Virus record (IMG/VR): IMGVR_UViG_3300042923_000281
Span: 62,001-126,000 of that record
Reading direction: 5' to 3' (one strand)
From: a virus
DNA length: 64,000 nucleotides
Shown: positions 16,665-26,249 of the stretch, piece after piece
Layout: each line of letters begins with the position of its first letter
Numbering within the stretch: position 1 is the stretch's first letter
Made by a program: the position numbers and the translations under genes
Notes under the pieces: model-generated
What the model saw: only the letters and a program-made list of their open reading frames with translations
Told to the model about the DNA's origin: nothing
Database searches by the model: none

Positions 16665-16716
16665 ACAAAGAAAAAATGAAGAGAGTCATAATAAATGGGA
16701 GCCCGAAGGCTCCCAT
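16665..16716 (-). terminator. Rho-independent terminator
   Basis: The stem ATGGGAGCC/GGCTCCCAT has a CGAA loop (16695-16716). A U-rich minus-strand stretch derives from ACAAAGAAAAAATGAA at 16665-16680. It closes the 16731-20324 unit and precedes the CYTH-like gene. Confidence 0.8.
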
Positions 16717-16730
16717 CCATCAAACACCCA

Positions 16731-18653
16731 TCAAGCGGCACGAATACCGATGATGTCACGAGCGCCACTGATCGGCACCAGCTCGAAGATGAGGTTGTCC
16801 GCAGACACCACATACACACGCCCTGCACCGGCAGTCTTACGCCCAATGGCGTAGAGTCCGTTCAGAGTGTCGACCATGGTTGGATCAGCGCCGTTACCGG
16901 TACGAACCGGCACACGCACTTCGTGGTCTACGTAACCCAGCTGTTCAGCCATCAGCTTGATGTGAACCATTGCCACTGGTTTGAACAGCACCACCATGTT
17001 CTTGCGGAACTCGGTGTACGCTTCCGGATCGCCTTCACCCGGTTGCAGCAGGTCCGTGCACTCCAGGAACTCTTCGCGCAGGTCTTCCTCGGTGAGGTAC
17101 TGCATGGAGGCCAGGAGGATACGGGTACGGCTGAGGAACTGGCTGGCGTAAGCCTGCCCTTGTTTCTTGAACGTGTTGCAGTTCAGCAGGTCTTCGAAGT
17201 CTTCGATGAAGCTTTCGATACGCGGCTTGGCCAGACCGAACTGGTCACCCAGTGCAGCATTCACTTCGGCAGTGAAGTGCTTGTCCAGGTAGTTCATCAC
17301 GTTTTCGGCCAGAGTGCCACGCAGGGACTTGAAGCGCTTCTGCAATTGCAGCAGGTCGCCTTCGTTCGAGCTGATGGACTTGATCGATTCCAGGGCTTTG
17401 ATGCTGGTGGCATCGCCGGCCAACTGGACAGACATGATGTTGTTGGTAGCAGTGACGTCACCTTCGTTCTTGGTCGCGTCACCCGCCACACGGACGGCTG
17501 CTTCTTCGAGGGTTGCCACGGAGATGGCTTGCTCGGAGATGTACGGGCTGGTGATGTCCAGCTCTTGCAGCAATTCCTTGGCAGCGTAATGGCGGGTCGC
17601 GTTGAGCGCGTCCAGATCCACTACGTCCAAGTCTTGGCCCTGGAACACCGCATCACCTTCCAGACGTTCAGTGCTGGTACGTGGACGGTTAGGGCGCTGG
17701 TGTGCACGGATGGCATGAGCTTCTTCGACCAGATCGTCGGTCATTTGGATGAACTCCTCTCGGATTTGACCGTCGACACCCTTGACGAGGAAGCGAACCT
17801 CATTGTCCGGGTCGTACGCACGGCGGGATTGTTGTTTAGGCGACCAGCTCCATACGAACTTGGAGCGGTGTGCAATCTGCCAGTTCTCACCCTTCATCCA
17901 GAAGTCGTCGTACGGACGTTCCTGGCTCATGTCAGGGCCTTCCTGGGCATGTACGCGATCTTCGCGTGCTGGCTCAGTACGAGCAGGCTCTTCACGGCGG
18001 GTTGGTGCTGGATCGGCAGGACGCTCACGGGTCTGAGCAAACGCCGAACGGTGTGGAGTCTGGGTACGCTCACGTTCGTCTTGATGACGATCGAAAACGG
18101 GACTCGTACCGCGCACATCACGACCAGCGAACACGCTATTGCTAGCACGCTCTTCACGTGGTTGATCCCGGTCAAACGCAGTGCCACGGCGAGCGCCGTA
18201 CTGCTGGCCACGATCGAACACGCTACGGCTCTCACCACCACCGCCCCACGAACGGGACTGAGTCTGACGACCACCACCGCGCGTGTTGCCAGACAGGCGG
18301 TTGAGGATGTCGTTCCACTTGGCATCTGCACGCTTCATGTCGGTGTAGACGTCATCGGGTGCAGCGTTGGCAATCGTGCGGTCGGACAGACCGAAAGAGC
18401 CGCAGTTGGCATCAACGATAGTCATGATGACATCTTTGATGCAAGCGTCTTCTTCACGCTGAGAACGGCAGCTGCGCAGCTCATCTTCAGCAACCACGGC
18501 AATCACTTCGACGACGTTAGCCATCTCGTTATTGTTCCAGTTGCCTTTCGACATGTAGTCGGCGTAAGCGCTGCGAAGCTCGTTGTCGCGTGCGCGGTTT
18601 TCGATATAATCGACCGTACGCTCGTAGACAAAGTTGACGAAATCGTTACTCAT
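16731..18653 (-). CDS. Unknown protein with a long disordered linker, 640 aa
   Basis: An N-terminal helical region (residues 1-95) is followed by a Gly/Arg/Gln/Glu-rich low-complexity stretch of about 130 residues that looks disordered. A globular C-terminal half begins near residue 240 (DDFWMKGENWQ). No known motif is recognised. It lies 19 bases downstream of the RNA polymerase beta-like gene and upstream of a terminator, so the two are co-transcribed. It could be a polymerase-associated or virion protein. Confidence 0.65.
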   Translation of the reverse strand: MSNDFVNFVYERTVDYIENRARDNELRSAYADYMSKGNWNNNEMANVVEVIAVVAEDELRSCRSQREEDACIKDVIMTIVDANCGSFGLSDRTIANAAPDDVYTDMKRADAKWNDILNRLSGNTRGGGRQTQSRSWGGGGESRSVFDRGQQYGARRGTAFDRDQPREERASNSVFAGRDVRGTSPVFDRHQDERERTQTPHRSAFAQTRERPADPAPTRREEPARTEPAREDRVHAQEGPDMSQERPYDDFWMKGENWQIAHRSKFVWSWSPKQQSRRAYDPDNEVRFLVKGVDGQIREEFIQMTDDLVEEAHAIRAHQRPNRPRTSTERLEGDAVFQGQDLDVVDLDALNATRHYAAKELLQELDITSPYISEQAISVATLEEAAVRVAGDATKNEGDVTATNNIMSVQLAGDATSIKALESIKSISSNEGDLLQLQKRFKSLRGTLAENVMNYLDKHFTAEVNAALGDQFGLAKPRIESFIEDFEDLLNCNTFKKQGQAYASQFLSRTRILLASMQYLTEEDLREEFLECTDLLQPGEGDPEAYTEFRKNMVVLFKPVAMVHIKLMAEQLGYVDHEVRVPVRTGNGADPTMVDTLNGLYAIGRKTAGAGRVYVVSADNLIFELVPISGARDIIGIRAA

Positions 18654-18671
18654 GATGACTCCAGCTGGATA

Positions 18672-20324
18672 TTAAACACGTTGAATAAGACGTTGTACAC
18701 CGTCTAGGACTGGTTGGTGCTCGGGACTTGGCACAGTAGTGCGAGTCTCCGGATCTAGCTTCACACATGGGTTGAACCGGTTGTTACCAATCGGCGTCGA
18801 CTTGGGCAACACACCAAAGCCGGTGACTTCGGCAAAGGAAGAGTCCAAGTACATGGTGGGGCCAATGGGCTTGGCATCCTGGGACTTCCCACGACCGTGT
18901 GTATCGGTCTGCTGGACGATCACCGAGGTGACCTTGAAGAACATGTTGTCGCTCGGGTTGGATACCGAACTGACTTCGGGATGCTCAGCTGCTGAGCTGA
19001 TGCCGTGAATCAGCCAAGGGTTGAAATACTTGCGCAGGATGTCCTCGTACTCTTTCGGTTGGAGAACCTTCTTGCTGTTGCCGGTGATCTTGAACAAGAA
19101 CTCGAACATGCTGTTATTGATGTTACGAAGCAGATAACGCAGAACTTCCAGACGCTTGTTGTACAAGCTGGCTTCTTTGCCCCGGTTGTTCTCAAGCATC
19201 GCACGCATTTCGCGCATGATGTACGCCATCAGATCGTACAGATCCTTACAGTTCACCTGGACCTCTTGCAAGGTCTTGACTGTCTCTTGGTCGACGTAAC
19301 TGTCGAGAGACTTGAGGTGAGTTTCGACATCCTCTACCAGACGACCGTAGTTGTTACCTTCACCCCACTGGATGAACGCCATGAAGACGCACCACCACCA
19401 GGTCTCTTCCAACTCGGAAGGTTCGGTCACGAACTCTGGGAAGTGGTCGATAACATAGAAGAACCCCGCAGCAAAAGACTTGGTCATGTCAGTCCACGCA
19501 CCACGGTCCACCAGCATGATCAGCTGAGTGGCGATGTTGTGGTAGCCTGCTTTCCGCCGAGGGTTGATGCCATCGGGTTCTTTGCCGTGAGACGAGACCA
19601 GGACCCAATGGTCCGACGGGTACTTGGCTTCGTCGTAGTCTTCTTTCTTCATGATGATTGGACGGGTGCCGCAATACTTCTCGAACGCCCCGTACATCCC
19701 GTACTTGCAGAACAAGTAATGGGCCAGCGAAGATTGCACGTGCCCCAAGCGAATCAGCTCGGAACGGTTGCGCGACTTCTTACCGCCCTTGTTGTGCAGT
19801 TGCGAGTACACCACGTCAGCCTTCTCACGGATGCCGTCAATGACGATCGTGTGGCTTTCGCGGTTGAACGAGATCGGTGCCCGAGGAATCCGGATGAACA
19901 CACTGTTCTCATCGATCTCAAATGCTCTATCCCCCATCACTGGTGCCACAGCGAACTGCTTGCCAGAGATGTAGAGCATACCGGCCTGGTGAACAAACGG
20001 CAGGTACATGTACATCGGGTGAAGCTCTTTACCATGCAGCGAGAACCGATACTTAACCAGAAAGACTGAACTGCGCGCAATGTCGTAGATCCGGTTGTTG
20101 CCAGCCCGAGCACGGGTAATGACGTTGTACTCCTCCAGTGGATTACAGCGCTCACTCGTAATGAACACAAATCCCTCGGGATACTGCTTTTCGCCGCAGC
20201 GGATGATGCTCTCTACATAACGCTGAGCACCTGGAACATCCTTGCAAGCAATCCCTTTCACCACATCCTGATTGAAGACAGGAGCGCGCTTGCGGTGTGA
20301 GAACTCGTGTAGTTTGTCGTCCAT
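18672..20324 (-). CDS. Putative phage RNA polymerase beta-subunit fragment, 550 aa
   Basis: Residues 70-165 run NRIYDIARSSVF, a PFV segment, MLYISGKQFAV and FIRIPRAPISF. This resembles the part of multisubunit RNA polymerase beta that holds the FxxNGxExVxVxQ strand. phiKZ-type phages split beta and beta-prime over several genes, and one beta fragment gene lies close to the capsid gene, as here (1.3 kb away). C-terminal residues (about 480-530) hold a Lys-rich HGRGKSQDAKPIG and NNRFNP. No full catalytic set is present. Start: GAAGG seven bases before 20324. Confidence 0.45.
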   Translation of the reverse strand: MDDKLHEFSHRKRAPVFNQDVVKGIACKDVPGAQRYVESIIRCGEKQYPEGFVFITSERCNPLEEYNVITRARAGNNRIYDIARSSVFLVKYRFSLHGKELHPMYMYLPFVHQAGMLYISGKQFAVAPVMGDRAFEIDENSVFIRIPRAPISFNRESHTIVIDGIREKADVVYSQLHNKGGKKSRNRSELIRLGHVQSSLAHYLFCKYGMYGAFEKYCGTRPIIMKKEDYDEAKYPSDHWVLVSSHGKEPDGINPRRKAGYHNIATQLIMLVDRGAWTDMTKSFAAGFFYVIDHFPEFVTEPSELEETWWWCVFMAFIQWGEGNNYGRLVEDVETHLKSLDSYVDQETVKTLQEVQVNCKDLYDLMAYIMREMRAMLENNRGKEASLYNKRLEVLRYLLRNINNSMFEFLFKITGNSKKVLQPKEYEDILRKYFNPWLIHGISSAAEHPEVSSVSNPSDNMFFKVTSVIVQQTDTHGRGKSQDAKPIGPTMYLDSSFAEVTGFGVLPKSTPIGNNRFNPCVKLDPETRTTVPSPEHQPVLDGVQRLIQRV

Positions 20325-20334
20325 TGGAACGCCT

Positions 20335-21465
20335 TCACTTGGATGATCGTAACTTTGACAATATCCCGTAAATGGTTATTGCCGCCCCTATGAGAGCGAC
20401 GCCTGTCTTAGCCCACTCGACATAGTTGCGCCGCATTGCGGCCTCCTTATCTTGCTGAGCTTTCGTCAACGCCCCCTCATTACGCAGGCGCTGGAGTTCG
20501 GCATCAGCCCCAAGCTGTTCACTGCGCAACTTTACTTCTTCGACTTTCTTAACGGTCGTTTCTCGCTCAATGATTGACTTCACCATGTCATTCAAGGGGC
20601 CTCCCGTGTGGGCGTCCTCGATGGTACGGTGAAGATTGAGTTTTGCATCTGCCTCCTCGAAGGTGAATGACCGATGAATCACATCGGACACAGCTTCCCC
20701 ATTCTTGATCGGTGTACGACTGACGATGTGAATGCCAGTCTGATACTTCAGGTCCCGTTCTATCGGCACCATAAAGACATCACCACCTAGGTTAATGTAG
20801 CGGGTCGCCCGCTGGACGTTGTGTGCATTGTCCACCGCCTTGATCATGAAGACAAAGGTGGCTTCCCCTACACCTGGTGCGATGGATTGCAGCGTGGCCT
20901 CATCGCGCTTGATCTTGTCAAACGGATGAACAGCCCCGTGATCTGCCAACCACTCCACCAGAAGATCGACATCCGGCATATAGCAACGCCCACCGGCGTC
21001 CTGAATATCCCGGAAGTAGATGATGTATTCGACGCTCGCAGCAACAACGTGATGAGACTTGTTGTTGTACAGCGCTGCCTCGTAGGCTCGAATCCAATAC
21101 TGACATTCTCTCTCATCAGGATTGGCACGATTCTTTAAAATGTCCAGCGCCCGTTCCATTGACTCCTTGGGCATGGTGTGGGTCACGCAAACAATGAACT
21201 CATCGGCCGAGTAGTTCCCGACAGGAGGCACCACAACACTGGAGCCATCCCGACTGGTCACTATAATGTCGCGCTCCATGTAATTGAAGTACGACACCGT
21301 AACCATCGGTGAACCTTTGATACCATTCTCATGTTGACGACTTGCCAACCGAATACGACTGGCTGCCTTATGTTGAAACGGCAGCGCCGTCTTAGCTTGG
21401 TGATGTCTCTGGGTGTCTATACGCTTCGGCTGATGTGCATTGTCGATACGTGAGAACTCGTCCAT
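20335..21465 (-). CDS. C-terminally membrane-anchored coiled-coil protein, up to 376 aa
   Basis: The globular N-terminal part is followed by a charged helical region (about residues 290-345, rich in Glu, Lys and Gln). A single C-terminal hydrophobic segment (TGVALIGAAITIYGIL) and a basic tail end the chain, as in tail-anchored proteins. The 21465 start has a weak ribosome site; an ATG at 21306 follows AAAGG and may be the real start. It lies between the capsid gene and the polymerase-like gene, 10 bases from the latter. The function is unknown. Confidence 0.62.
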   Translation of the reverse strand: MDEFSRIDNAHQPKRIDTQRHHQAKTALPFQHKAASRIRLASRQHENGIKGSPMVTVSYFNYMERDIIVTSRDGSSVVVPPVGNYSADEFIVCVTHTMPKESMERALDILKNRANPDERECQYWIRAYEAALYNNKSHHVVAASVEYIIYFRDIQDAGGRCYMPDVDLLVEWLADHGAVHPFDKIKRDEATLQSIAPGVGEATFVFMIKAVDNAHNVQRATRYINLGGDVFMVPIERDLKYQTGIHIVSRTPIKNGEAVSDVIHRSFTFEEADAKLNLHRTIEDAHTGGPLNDMVKSIIERETTVKKVEEVKLRSEQLGADAELQRLRNEGALTKAQQDKEAAMRRNYVEWAKTGVALIGAAITIYGILSKLRSSK

Positions 21466-21522
21466 ATAGGTTGGCTCTTTATTAAAAATTTACACGTGTA
21501 TTTTATTACCCATGTTTGCTCA

Positions 21523-21557
21523 CGTAAATAATGTATTGCCAAAAACGTCTTGAACGT
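21523..21557 (-). promoter_or_regulatory. Recurrent phage promoter-like element
   Basis: The minus strand reads CACGTTCAAGACG, spacer, GGCAATACATTATTTAC, upstream of the 20335-21465 gene. It belongs to the same family as the elements at 936 and 3679. Confidence 0.5.
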
Positions 21558-21587
21558 GATAGCCTCGAGCCAGCATTCGGACATACG

Positions 21588-21620
21588 GCAAAAGAGCGGA
21601 GCCGAAGCCCCGCTCTTTTG
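21588..21620 (-). terminator. Terminator after the major capsid gene
   Basis: AAAAGAGCGG and CCGCTCTTTT form a stem closed by GC pairs, with a U-rich 3' side in either direction. It lies 50 bases beyond the capsid stop. Confidence 0.8.
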
Positions 21621-21672
21621 TTTAACGCCTAGCGACTAGCGCTGACGCCACTTTACCTTTGGCCCTTACGGG

Positions 21673-23934
21673 TTAAGGCTGGGTGGTGCCATTGCCGGTA
21701 TCACCTGGGGCAACAGGCTGCTGAGTGCCACCTTCACCACCGGTGGTGTCGTCGTCGGTGGCTCCTGGAAATGTGGCAACAGGAATGTGCCAGCCCTCCG
21801 ACAGAACCTCGTCCAGACCGATCACGTTGATCTTGCCGAAGATCGGCAGGTGGTTGACGTGACGGTTACGCGGTTGCACCATGGCTTCGCGGATCTGGGT
21901 CTCGTCACGCGATACGTTCACGTGGGAGATCAGCTCTGGAATCCAGAAGTGAGTACCGCAGTTCAGAGGGTCCAGGCCTTCGGTTTGACGCTTGAAGGTC
22001 CAGAAGATCTGCTTGCGGATACGCTGGTCAACTGCCGACACCTTCTCGAAGGTGATGTCGTCGCCCAGGGTACGGCTGTCGCCGGTCTGGATGATGTACG
22101 AAGCAGTCTTCGGATCGGAACCGATCAGAACGTGGACCTTCTCACCGGTGTAGCCGGTGTACGCATCGAGCGCGGTCTTGTAGTTCGATTCCAGGATTGC
22201 GTCCTGGATGTCGCTACGCAGAACGTTGGCCAGAGCAGCCTGAACGTCTTGAACGCGGTCGAAGGAGCGCAGGGACACAACCAGCTTGCGCAGGTCGAGA
22301 TCACGCTCACGGTACCATGGCTTGACCAGGAAGCGAGCGATACCTTCAACTTCTGGGAGCAGGTCGTCAGAGTTGATGGAGTCAGTCAGGAACTTCCAGC
22401 GGCTCAGGCCGTCGGTGAAGCGCAGCAGGGTGGTGATCGCCATGTTGTCGTTACGCAGACGCGCAGCGGTAACCAGCAGGTCGATGTCGGCCATGCCACG
22501 AGCTTCTTGCAGCGGGCTCGGGATCGAGAACGGGCTGCCCAGCATTACTGGGTAACGCTCGGTGTACTCGGAGCTGTTCAGTTGCAGACCGCGCAGACGA
22601 CGGTTGGCGTTGGACAGGCGAGCGTTCGGTTCCCAACCGATGATGACCAGGTCTTGCAGGGCATCAGCGATGTCCTTACCAGGACCGGCTTTATCCAGGG
22701 CCAGCACTTCGCCAGCGGCGTTCACGATCTTGTCGACAGTGATCGGCGCAGCGTTTACGGTGGCGTTGGCCTTCTCGGTATCAACGTTACCAGTGACGGT
22801 AACAGCCAGGGTCACACGGTAGTCACCGTCGACGATCTGCTTCAGAACCGGGTTGGTCAGCGCAACGCCCTTGTAGTTGACGCTGTTCGCGTTCAGCTGA
22901 AGGGAGCTGGTACGGAAGTTCAGCTCGAGTTCACGAGCCAGACCTTGGTTGCCCTTGATGAAGGCAGCACGTGGCAGGGTTTCAACGTCGAAAGCCAGCA
23001 CGTCGGAGTCGCCCTTACGGACGTAGATGGTCTTCAGACCAACGGCGCGGTCCAGAGCATCGGTTTGGTTCGCTTGACCAGCGATCTTCACCAGGCTGTT
23101 CTGAGCCAGGCCAACCAGGTTCACGCGCTTGCCGATGGCCAGAGCGGAAGTGGTGACGGTGCGGTTGCCCAGTTCAACGGAACGCGGCTCAACGATGCTT
23201 TCAGCAACGAAGAGGTCTTTGTTACCGTCGTGGATTTCAGGGACCAGAGTGGTCGACTGGTCAGCCAGGATCTTGTAGTTGATCGCAGCTTCGAGCAGAC
23301 GGCGCTGTTTGAAATCGGCGTGGTCGCCACGGGTGTTGTGCAGGAAGTGGTTCAGAACCAGGTGGCTACGGATGGTGACGTCAGCGCCGCCTTGTTCCGG
23401 AGTCAGGATCACAGTGCGGTAGAACGCTTCAGCGAACTCGCCCTGTTTGGCCGCTTTCTGGTTGTAAACCATCGACAGACCGATGAAATCGGTCAGGTTC
23501 GAGTTGTCGAACGCTTCCATGGACGGGTTGGCTTTGTCCTGGAAGTCGAAGTCGCCCATGGATTCAACCGAAACCACGGTACCGACTTTAGGAGCCGACA
23601 CGTCGCTGGCACCCAGAGCACGACGAGCGTAGTCGCCCGGCTCGAGAGCGGCCATTGCGATCACGCCCATGGCGTCGCGTTGTGCACGGGTCAGGTCAGC
23701 GCTGTTAACGCCGAAGTCGCCCAGCGCTTCCATCGAAACGGTTTCGCCGATGGACATCACGGCCGATTCCATGGAGGCAAACAGGTTTTCGTGATCCAGG
23801 GTGGTCAAGGATTCCATGGAAGCGATCGCGCTGTTGCCGACGATGCCGCCCTGCTTGAATTTCTCTTGAATGGCGTTCGCTTGGGCATTCAGCGTTTGCT
23901 GACTGGTGCGAGCCGATTTACCTACTACGCTCAT
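21673..23934 (-). CDS. Major capsid protein precursor, 753 aa
   Basis: The length nearly equals the phiKZ capsid precursor. The N-terminal 140 residues carry five S-x-E sites, ending at E41, E56, E69, E124 and E140. S-x-E is the cleavage rule known for the phiKZ head protease, so this looks like a scaffolding propeptide cut during maturation. The rest is a globular body consistent with an HK97-type shell, ending in a Gly/Thr/Gln-rich tail. The ATG at 23934 follows GGAGA. The gene is single, with a terminator downstream, as expected for a very strongly expressed late gene. The protease itself was not found here. Confidence 0.85.
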   Translation of the reverse strand: MSVVGKSARTSQQTLNAQANAIQEKFKQGGIVGNSAIASMESLTTLDHENLFASMESAVMSIGETVSMEALGDFGVNSADLTRAQRDAMGVIAMAALEPGDYARRALGASDVSAPKVGTVVSVESMGDFDFQDKANPSMEAFDNSNLTDFIGLSMVYNQKAAKQGEFAEAFYRTVILTPEQGGADVTIRSHLVLNHFLHNTRGDHADFKQRRLLEAAINYKILADQSTTLVPEIHDGNKDLFVAESIVEPRSVELGNRTVTTSALAIGKRVNLVGLAQNSLVKIAGQANQTDALDRAVGLKTIYVRKGDSDVLAFDVETLPRAAFIKGNQGLARELELNFRTSSLQLNANSVNYKGVALTNPVLKQIVDGDYRVTLAVTVTGNVDTEKANATVNAAPITVDKIVNAAGEVLALDKAGPGKDIADALQDLVIIGWEPNARLSNANRRLRGLQLNSSEYTERYPVMLGSPFSIPSPLQEARGMADIDLLVTAARLRNDNMAITTLLRFTDGLSRWKFLTDSINSDDLLPEVEGIARFLVKPWYRERDLDLRKLVVSLRSFDRVQDVQAALANVLRSDIQDAILESNYKTALDAYTGYTGEKVHVLIGSDPKTASYIIQTGDSRTLGDDITFEKVSAVDQRIRKQIFWTFKRQTEGLDPLNCGTHFWIPELISHVNVSRDETQIREAMVQPRNRHVNHLPIFGKINVIGLDEVLSEGWHIPVATFPGATDDDTTGGEGGTQQPVAPGDTGNGTTQP

Positions 23935-24059
23935 TGTGTTTCTCCGCGGAAGATGCAGCGCGCGCTGCTATTTACTGCGAGGCATACTGAGGTCTCTTTA
24001 TCATCGCTCAGCGCATTCGCAAGTTTTGCATACCATTGCAGTTTTTTACTACATGGCTC

Positions 24060-24605
24060 TCAATACAATACCGGGTTAAAAGGAATTTCCTTTACATACT
24101 GTTTGAACGCCCCGGTCTCTGCCAGCGCTCGAAGGCCGACACGGTGGAACAGAATGTTGGTGATTTTCTCAGAGAGAGACTGACCATCATTCTTGAGTTC
24201 TTCCGGTGCACGGCTGAAAGGAATCAGTCGGACACACAATACCTCACTGTCCGACAGGTAGACGTCGGCGTAAAGTTGCTGTTCCTTGTCACGAGTGCAA
24301 GTTGCACCGTAAATAAGAACATCGATCGACTGGTTAGCGCAGAAGGCACGCTCTTCCAAAGTCGGCACTGGAGTGGCTACCGCAAACATATCAATGACCT
24401 TACTGGCCACCTGATCGTTGCAGCCTGGGAGCTTCGCGAGCACCTCGCCAGCGTTCCAATTGAGCATCTTGTAAATCAAAAGATCTCTAGGCGATAGTAT
24501 GCCTGAAAGTTTCTCCCAATCAGCAAGATCATCGTTCGTGATGCCCAGCTCCCTCATGATGAGGTCGAGCCATGCGGGCACAATGACCAGTTTGATGTTG
24601 TACAT
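24060..24605 (-). CDS. Unknown protein, 181 aa
   Basis: A soluble, mixed protein with no recognised motif. The start at 24605 is divergent from the helicase gene, only 26 bases away, and no strong ribosome site is visible. The 125-base stretch between its end and the capsid start holds AT-rich sequence that may carry the capsid promoter. The function is unknown. Confidence 0.65.
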   Translation of the reverse strand: MYNIKLVIVPAWLDLIMRELGITNDDLADWEKLSGILSPRDLLIYKMLNWNAGEVLAKLPGCNDQVASKVIDMFAVATPVPTLEERAFCANQSIDVLIYGATCTRDKEQQLYADVYLSDSEVLCVRLIPFSRAPEELKNDGQSLSEKITNILFHRVGLRALAETGAFKQYVKEIPFNPVLY

Positions 24606-24631
24606 CAGTATTCACCCTCTTGGGACAAAGA

Positions 24632-26206
24632 ATGGACATCAAGTTATTCCTAGTCAAGTCTGTTACCTTGTTGTACCTCGAGAGTCAAATCGAAGGGTAC
24701 AGTTCGAGTAACGCATCAGTGATCCGTTCAATGTTGAGCGAGATCAAGCTACCCGAAAACATCGGCGACATCGGAGACGGGAGGAACATCCTGTCGAATT
24801 TGCGCTCCACTGTTCTGGAGATGTTGAACAGCGGTGGTTCACAGAGATATGAGCCGGATATGCTGATGCAGCGTATTCGGATGAACCTGCAATCCGATGA
24901 CATCACTTATAAAGCCTTGGAAAAGGTCATCCGCAAGTACCCGGATGAATCGGTGATTCGCAAACACATCAACGACATTTCACGGGAGATGCGCCGCTAC
25001 AAGAACCGTGAGAAACTGCACGAGATCGTTAAGAAAGCTTCCTACACCCTGTCGTTCAACGAAGCCGAGGTTGAAGACTGGGACACCTTTGTACTACAGA
25101 CTGCACAGGACCTCCTGTCGGTCGATATGGAGACAGACGAGCGGGTAGACCCTGCGTTCATCACCAGCATCAACTTCAACGACCCAGCTTCTGTTACAGC
25201 CGCGTTCGCGGACATGAACAAGTCCTTGTCCACCGAAGGTATCATCAAGTTCCCCTTCAAAGCGTTGAACCGCATGATGGGTGTACAAGGTGGTGGCCGT
25301 CGGGGTGAGTTTGGTTTGGTTAACGCCTTACCTCACAACAACAAGTCAGGCACCTTGCTTGACCTGTTCATTGGTACTTGCCTGTTCAACGACCCGTTCC
25401 TGTTTGACCCGGACAAGAAACCGCTCTGCTTGTTCTACAGTACGGAAGATGACATCCCAATCATCATCCAGAAGATCTACGTGATCCTCAAGCAGATGGA
25501 ACTGGGCATGGCAGTCTCTGTTAAGGGTCTTGACCCCGCAGAAGCTTCCGCCTACGTCATTGAGAAGTTGCAAGCCCGTGGTTGGCACGTGGAACTGCAC
25601 CGGATCAAAGGTTCGTCGTTTACGTACGCCAAGTACATCAAGCATTTGGAGCAGTACAAGGCCAAGGGCTTCGAAGTCTGTGCCTCGTACATCGACTACT
25701 TGGCCATGTTCAGCAAGGACGGTTGCATCCAAGGTTCCACTGGCGACGACCTGCAAGATCTGTACAAGCGGACACGTGAATACACGTCAGCCGAAAAGAT
25801 CCTGCAAGTCACAGCGCATCAGCTCTCGACCCAAGCCAAGGAAGAGAAGCGGATGAACCCGACGAAGTTCATTCGGGACATGCCGGGCGGAGGTTACTAC
25901 CAAGGCTGTAAGAAACTGGACACCGAAGTCGACTGGGAGTTCTACGTCAACAAGCAAGTGGTCAATGACGGCGCGTACATCGAGTACCTGTGGGGTAAAC
26001 ACCGTGGCGTGGTGGAGCCAACTCCAGAGGCGCACAAGTACTTCGTCCTCAAGTTCAACGATCACCCAATGTACGGCGTAGCGTATGACTTCCATCTGGA
26101 AGTGGATCTGAGCTACAAGATCGTTGGTGGCAGACCAAGTTCCCAAGGTGGTGGGATGGCTTGGAATGACATCGATGAGATGAACGATTCCCGCATGGCG
26201 GCATAG
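24632..26206 (+). CDS. DnaB-like replicative helicase, 524 aa
   Basis: The RecA-type core starts near residue 205. NALPHNNKSGT (231-241) occupies the Walker A place but lacks the usual GKT/S order. SYIDYLAMF (352-360) is the Walker B strand with D355, and TAHQLST follows at the sensor position where DnaB has SQLSR. An N-terminal helical domain of about 200 residues precedes it. DnaB-family helicases unwind DNA at the fork as hexamers. The ATG at 24632 follows GGGACAAAGA. The gene stands alone between divergent and convergent neighbours. Confidence 0.68.
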   Translation: MDIKLFLVKSVTLLYLESQIEGYSSSNASVIRSMLSEIKLPENIGDIGDGRNILSNLRSTVLEMLNSGGSQRYEPDMLMQRIRMNLQSDDITYKALEKVIRKYPDESVIRKHINDISREMRRYKNREKLHEIVKKASYTLSFNEAEVEDWDTFVLQTAQDLLSVDMETDERVDPAFITSINFNDPASVTAAFADMNKSLSTEGIIKFPFKALNRMMGVQGGGRRGEFGLVNALPHNNKSGTLLDLFIGTCLFNDPFLFDPDKKPLCLFYSTEDDIPIIIQKIYVILKQMELGMAVSVKGLDPAEASAYVIEKLQARGWHVELHRIKGSSFTYAKYIKHLEQYKAKGFEVCASYIDYLAMFSKDGCIQGSTGDDLQDLYKRTREYTSAEKILQVTAHQLSTQAKEEKRMNPTKFIRDMPGGGYYQGCKKLDTEVDWEFYVNKQVVNDGAYIEYLWGKHRGVVEPTPEAHKYFVLKFNDHPMYGVAYDFHLEVDLSYKIVGGRPSSQGGGMAWNDIDEMNDSRMAA

Positions 26207-26208
26207 CA

Positions 26209-26243
26209 GCATAGAGAGCGGACCATTGGTCCGCTCTCTATGC
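26209..26243. terminator. Bidirectional terminator at a convergent junction
   Basis: A 16-17 bp near-perfect palindrome bounded by GCATAG/CTATGC sits three bases after the helicase stop and seven bases before the end of the converging gene. Confidence 0.85.
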
Positions 26244-26249
26244 CGTGTG

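Noticed and set aside
16695-18707. 670-codon plus-strand frame
   Set aside because: Antisense to the 640-aa gene; the reverse strand has good ribosome sites and operon fit.
21787-24183. 798-codon plus-strand frame
   Set aside because: Antisense to the capsid gene, no recognisable motif and a Val/Gln/His-rich shadow composition.
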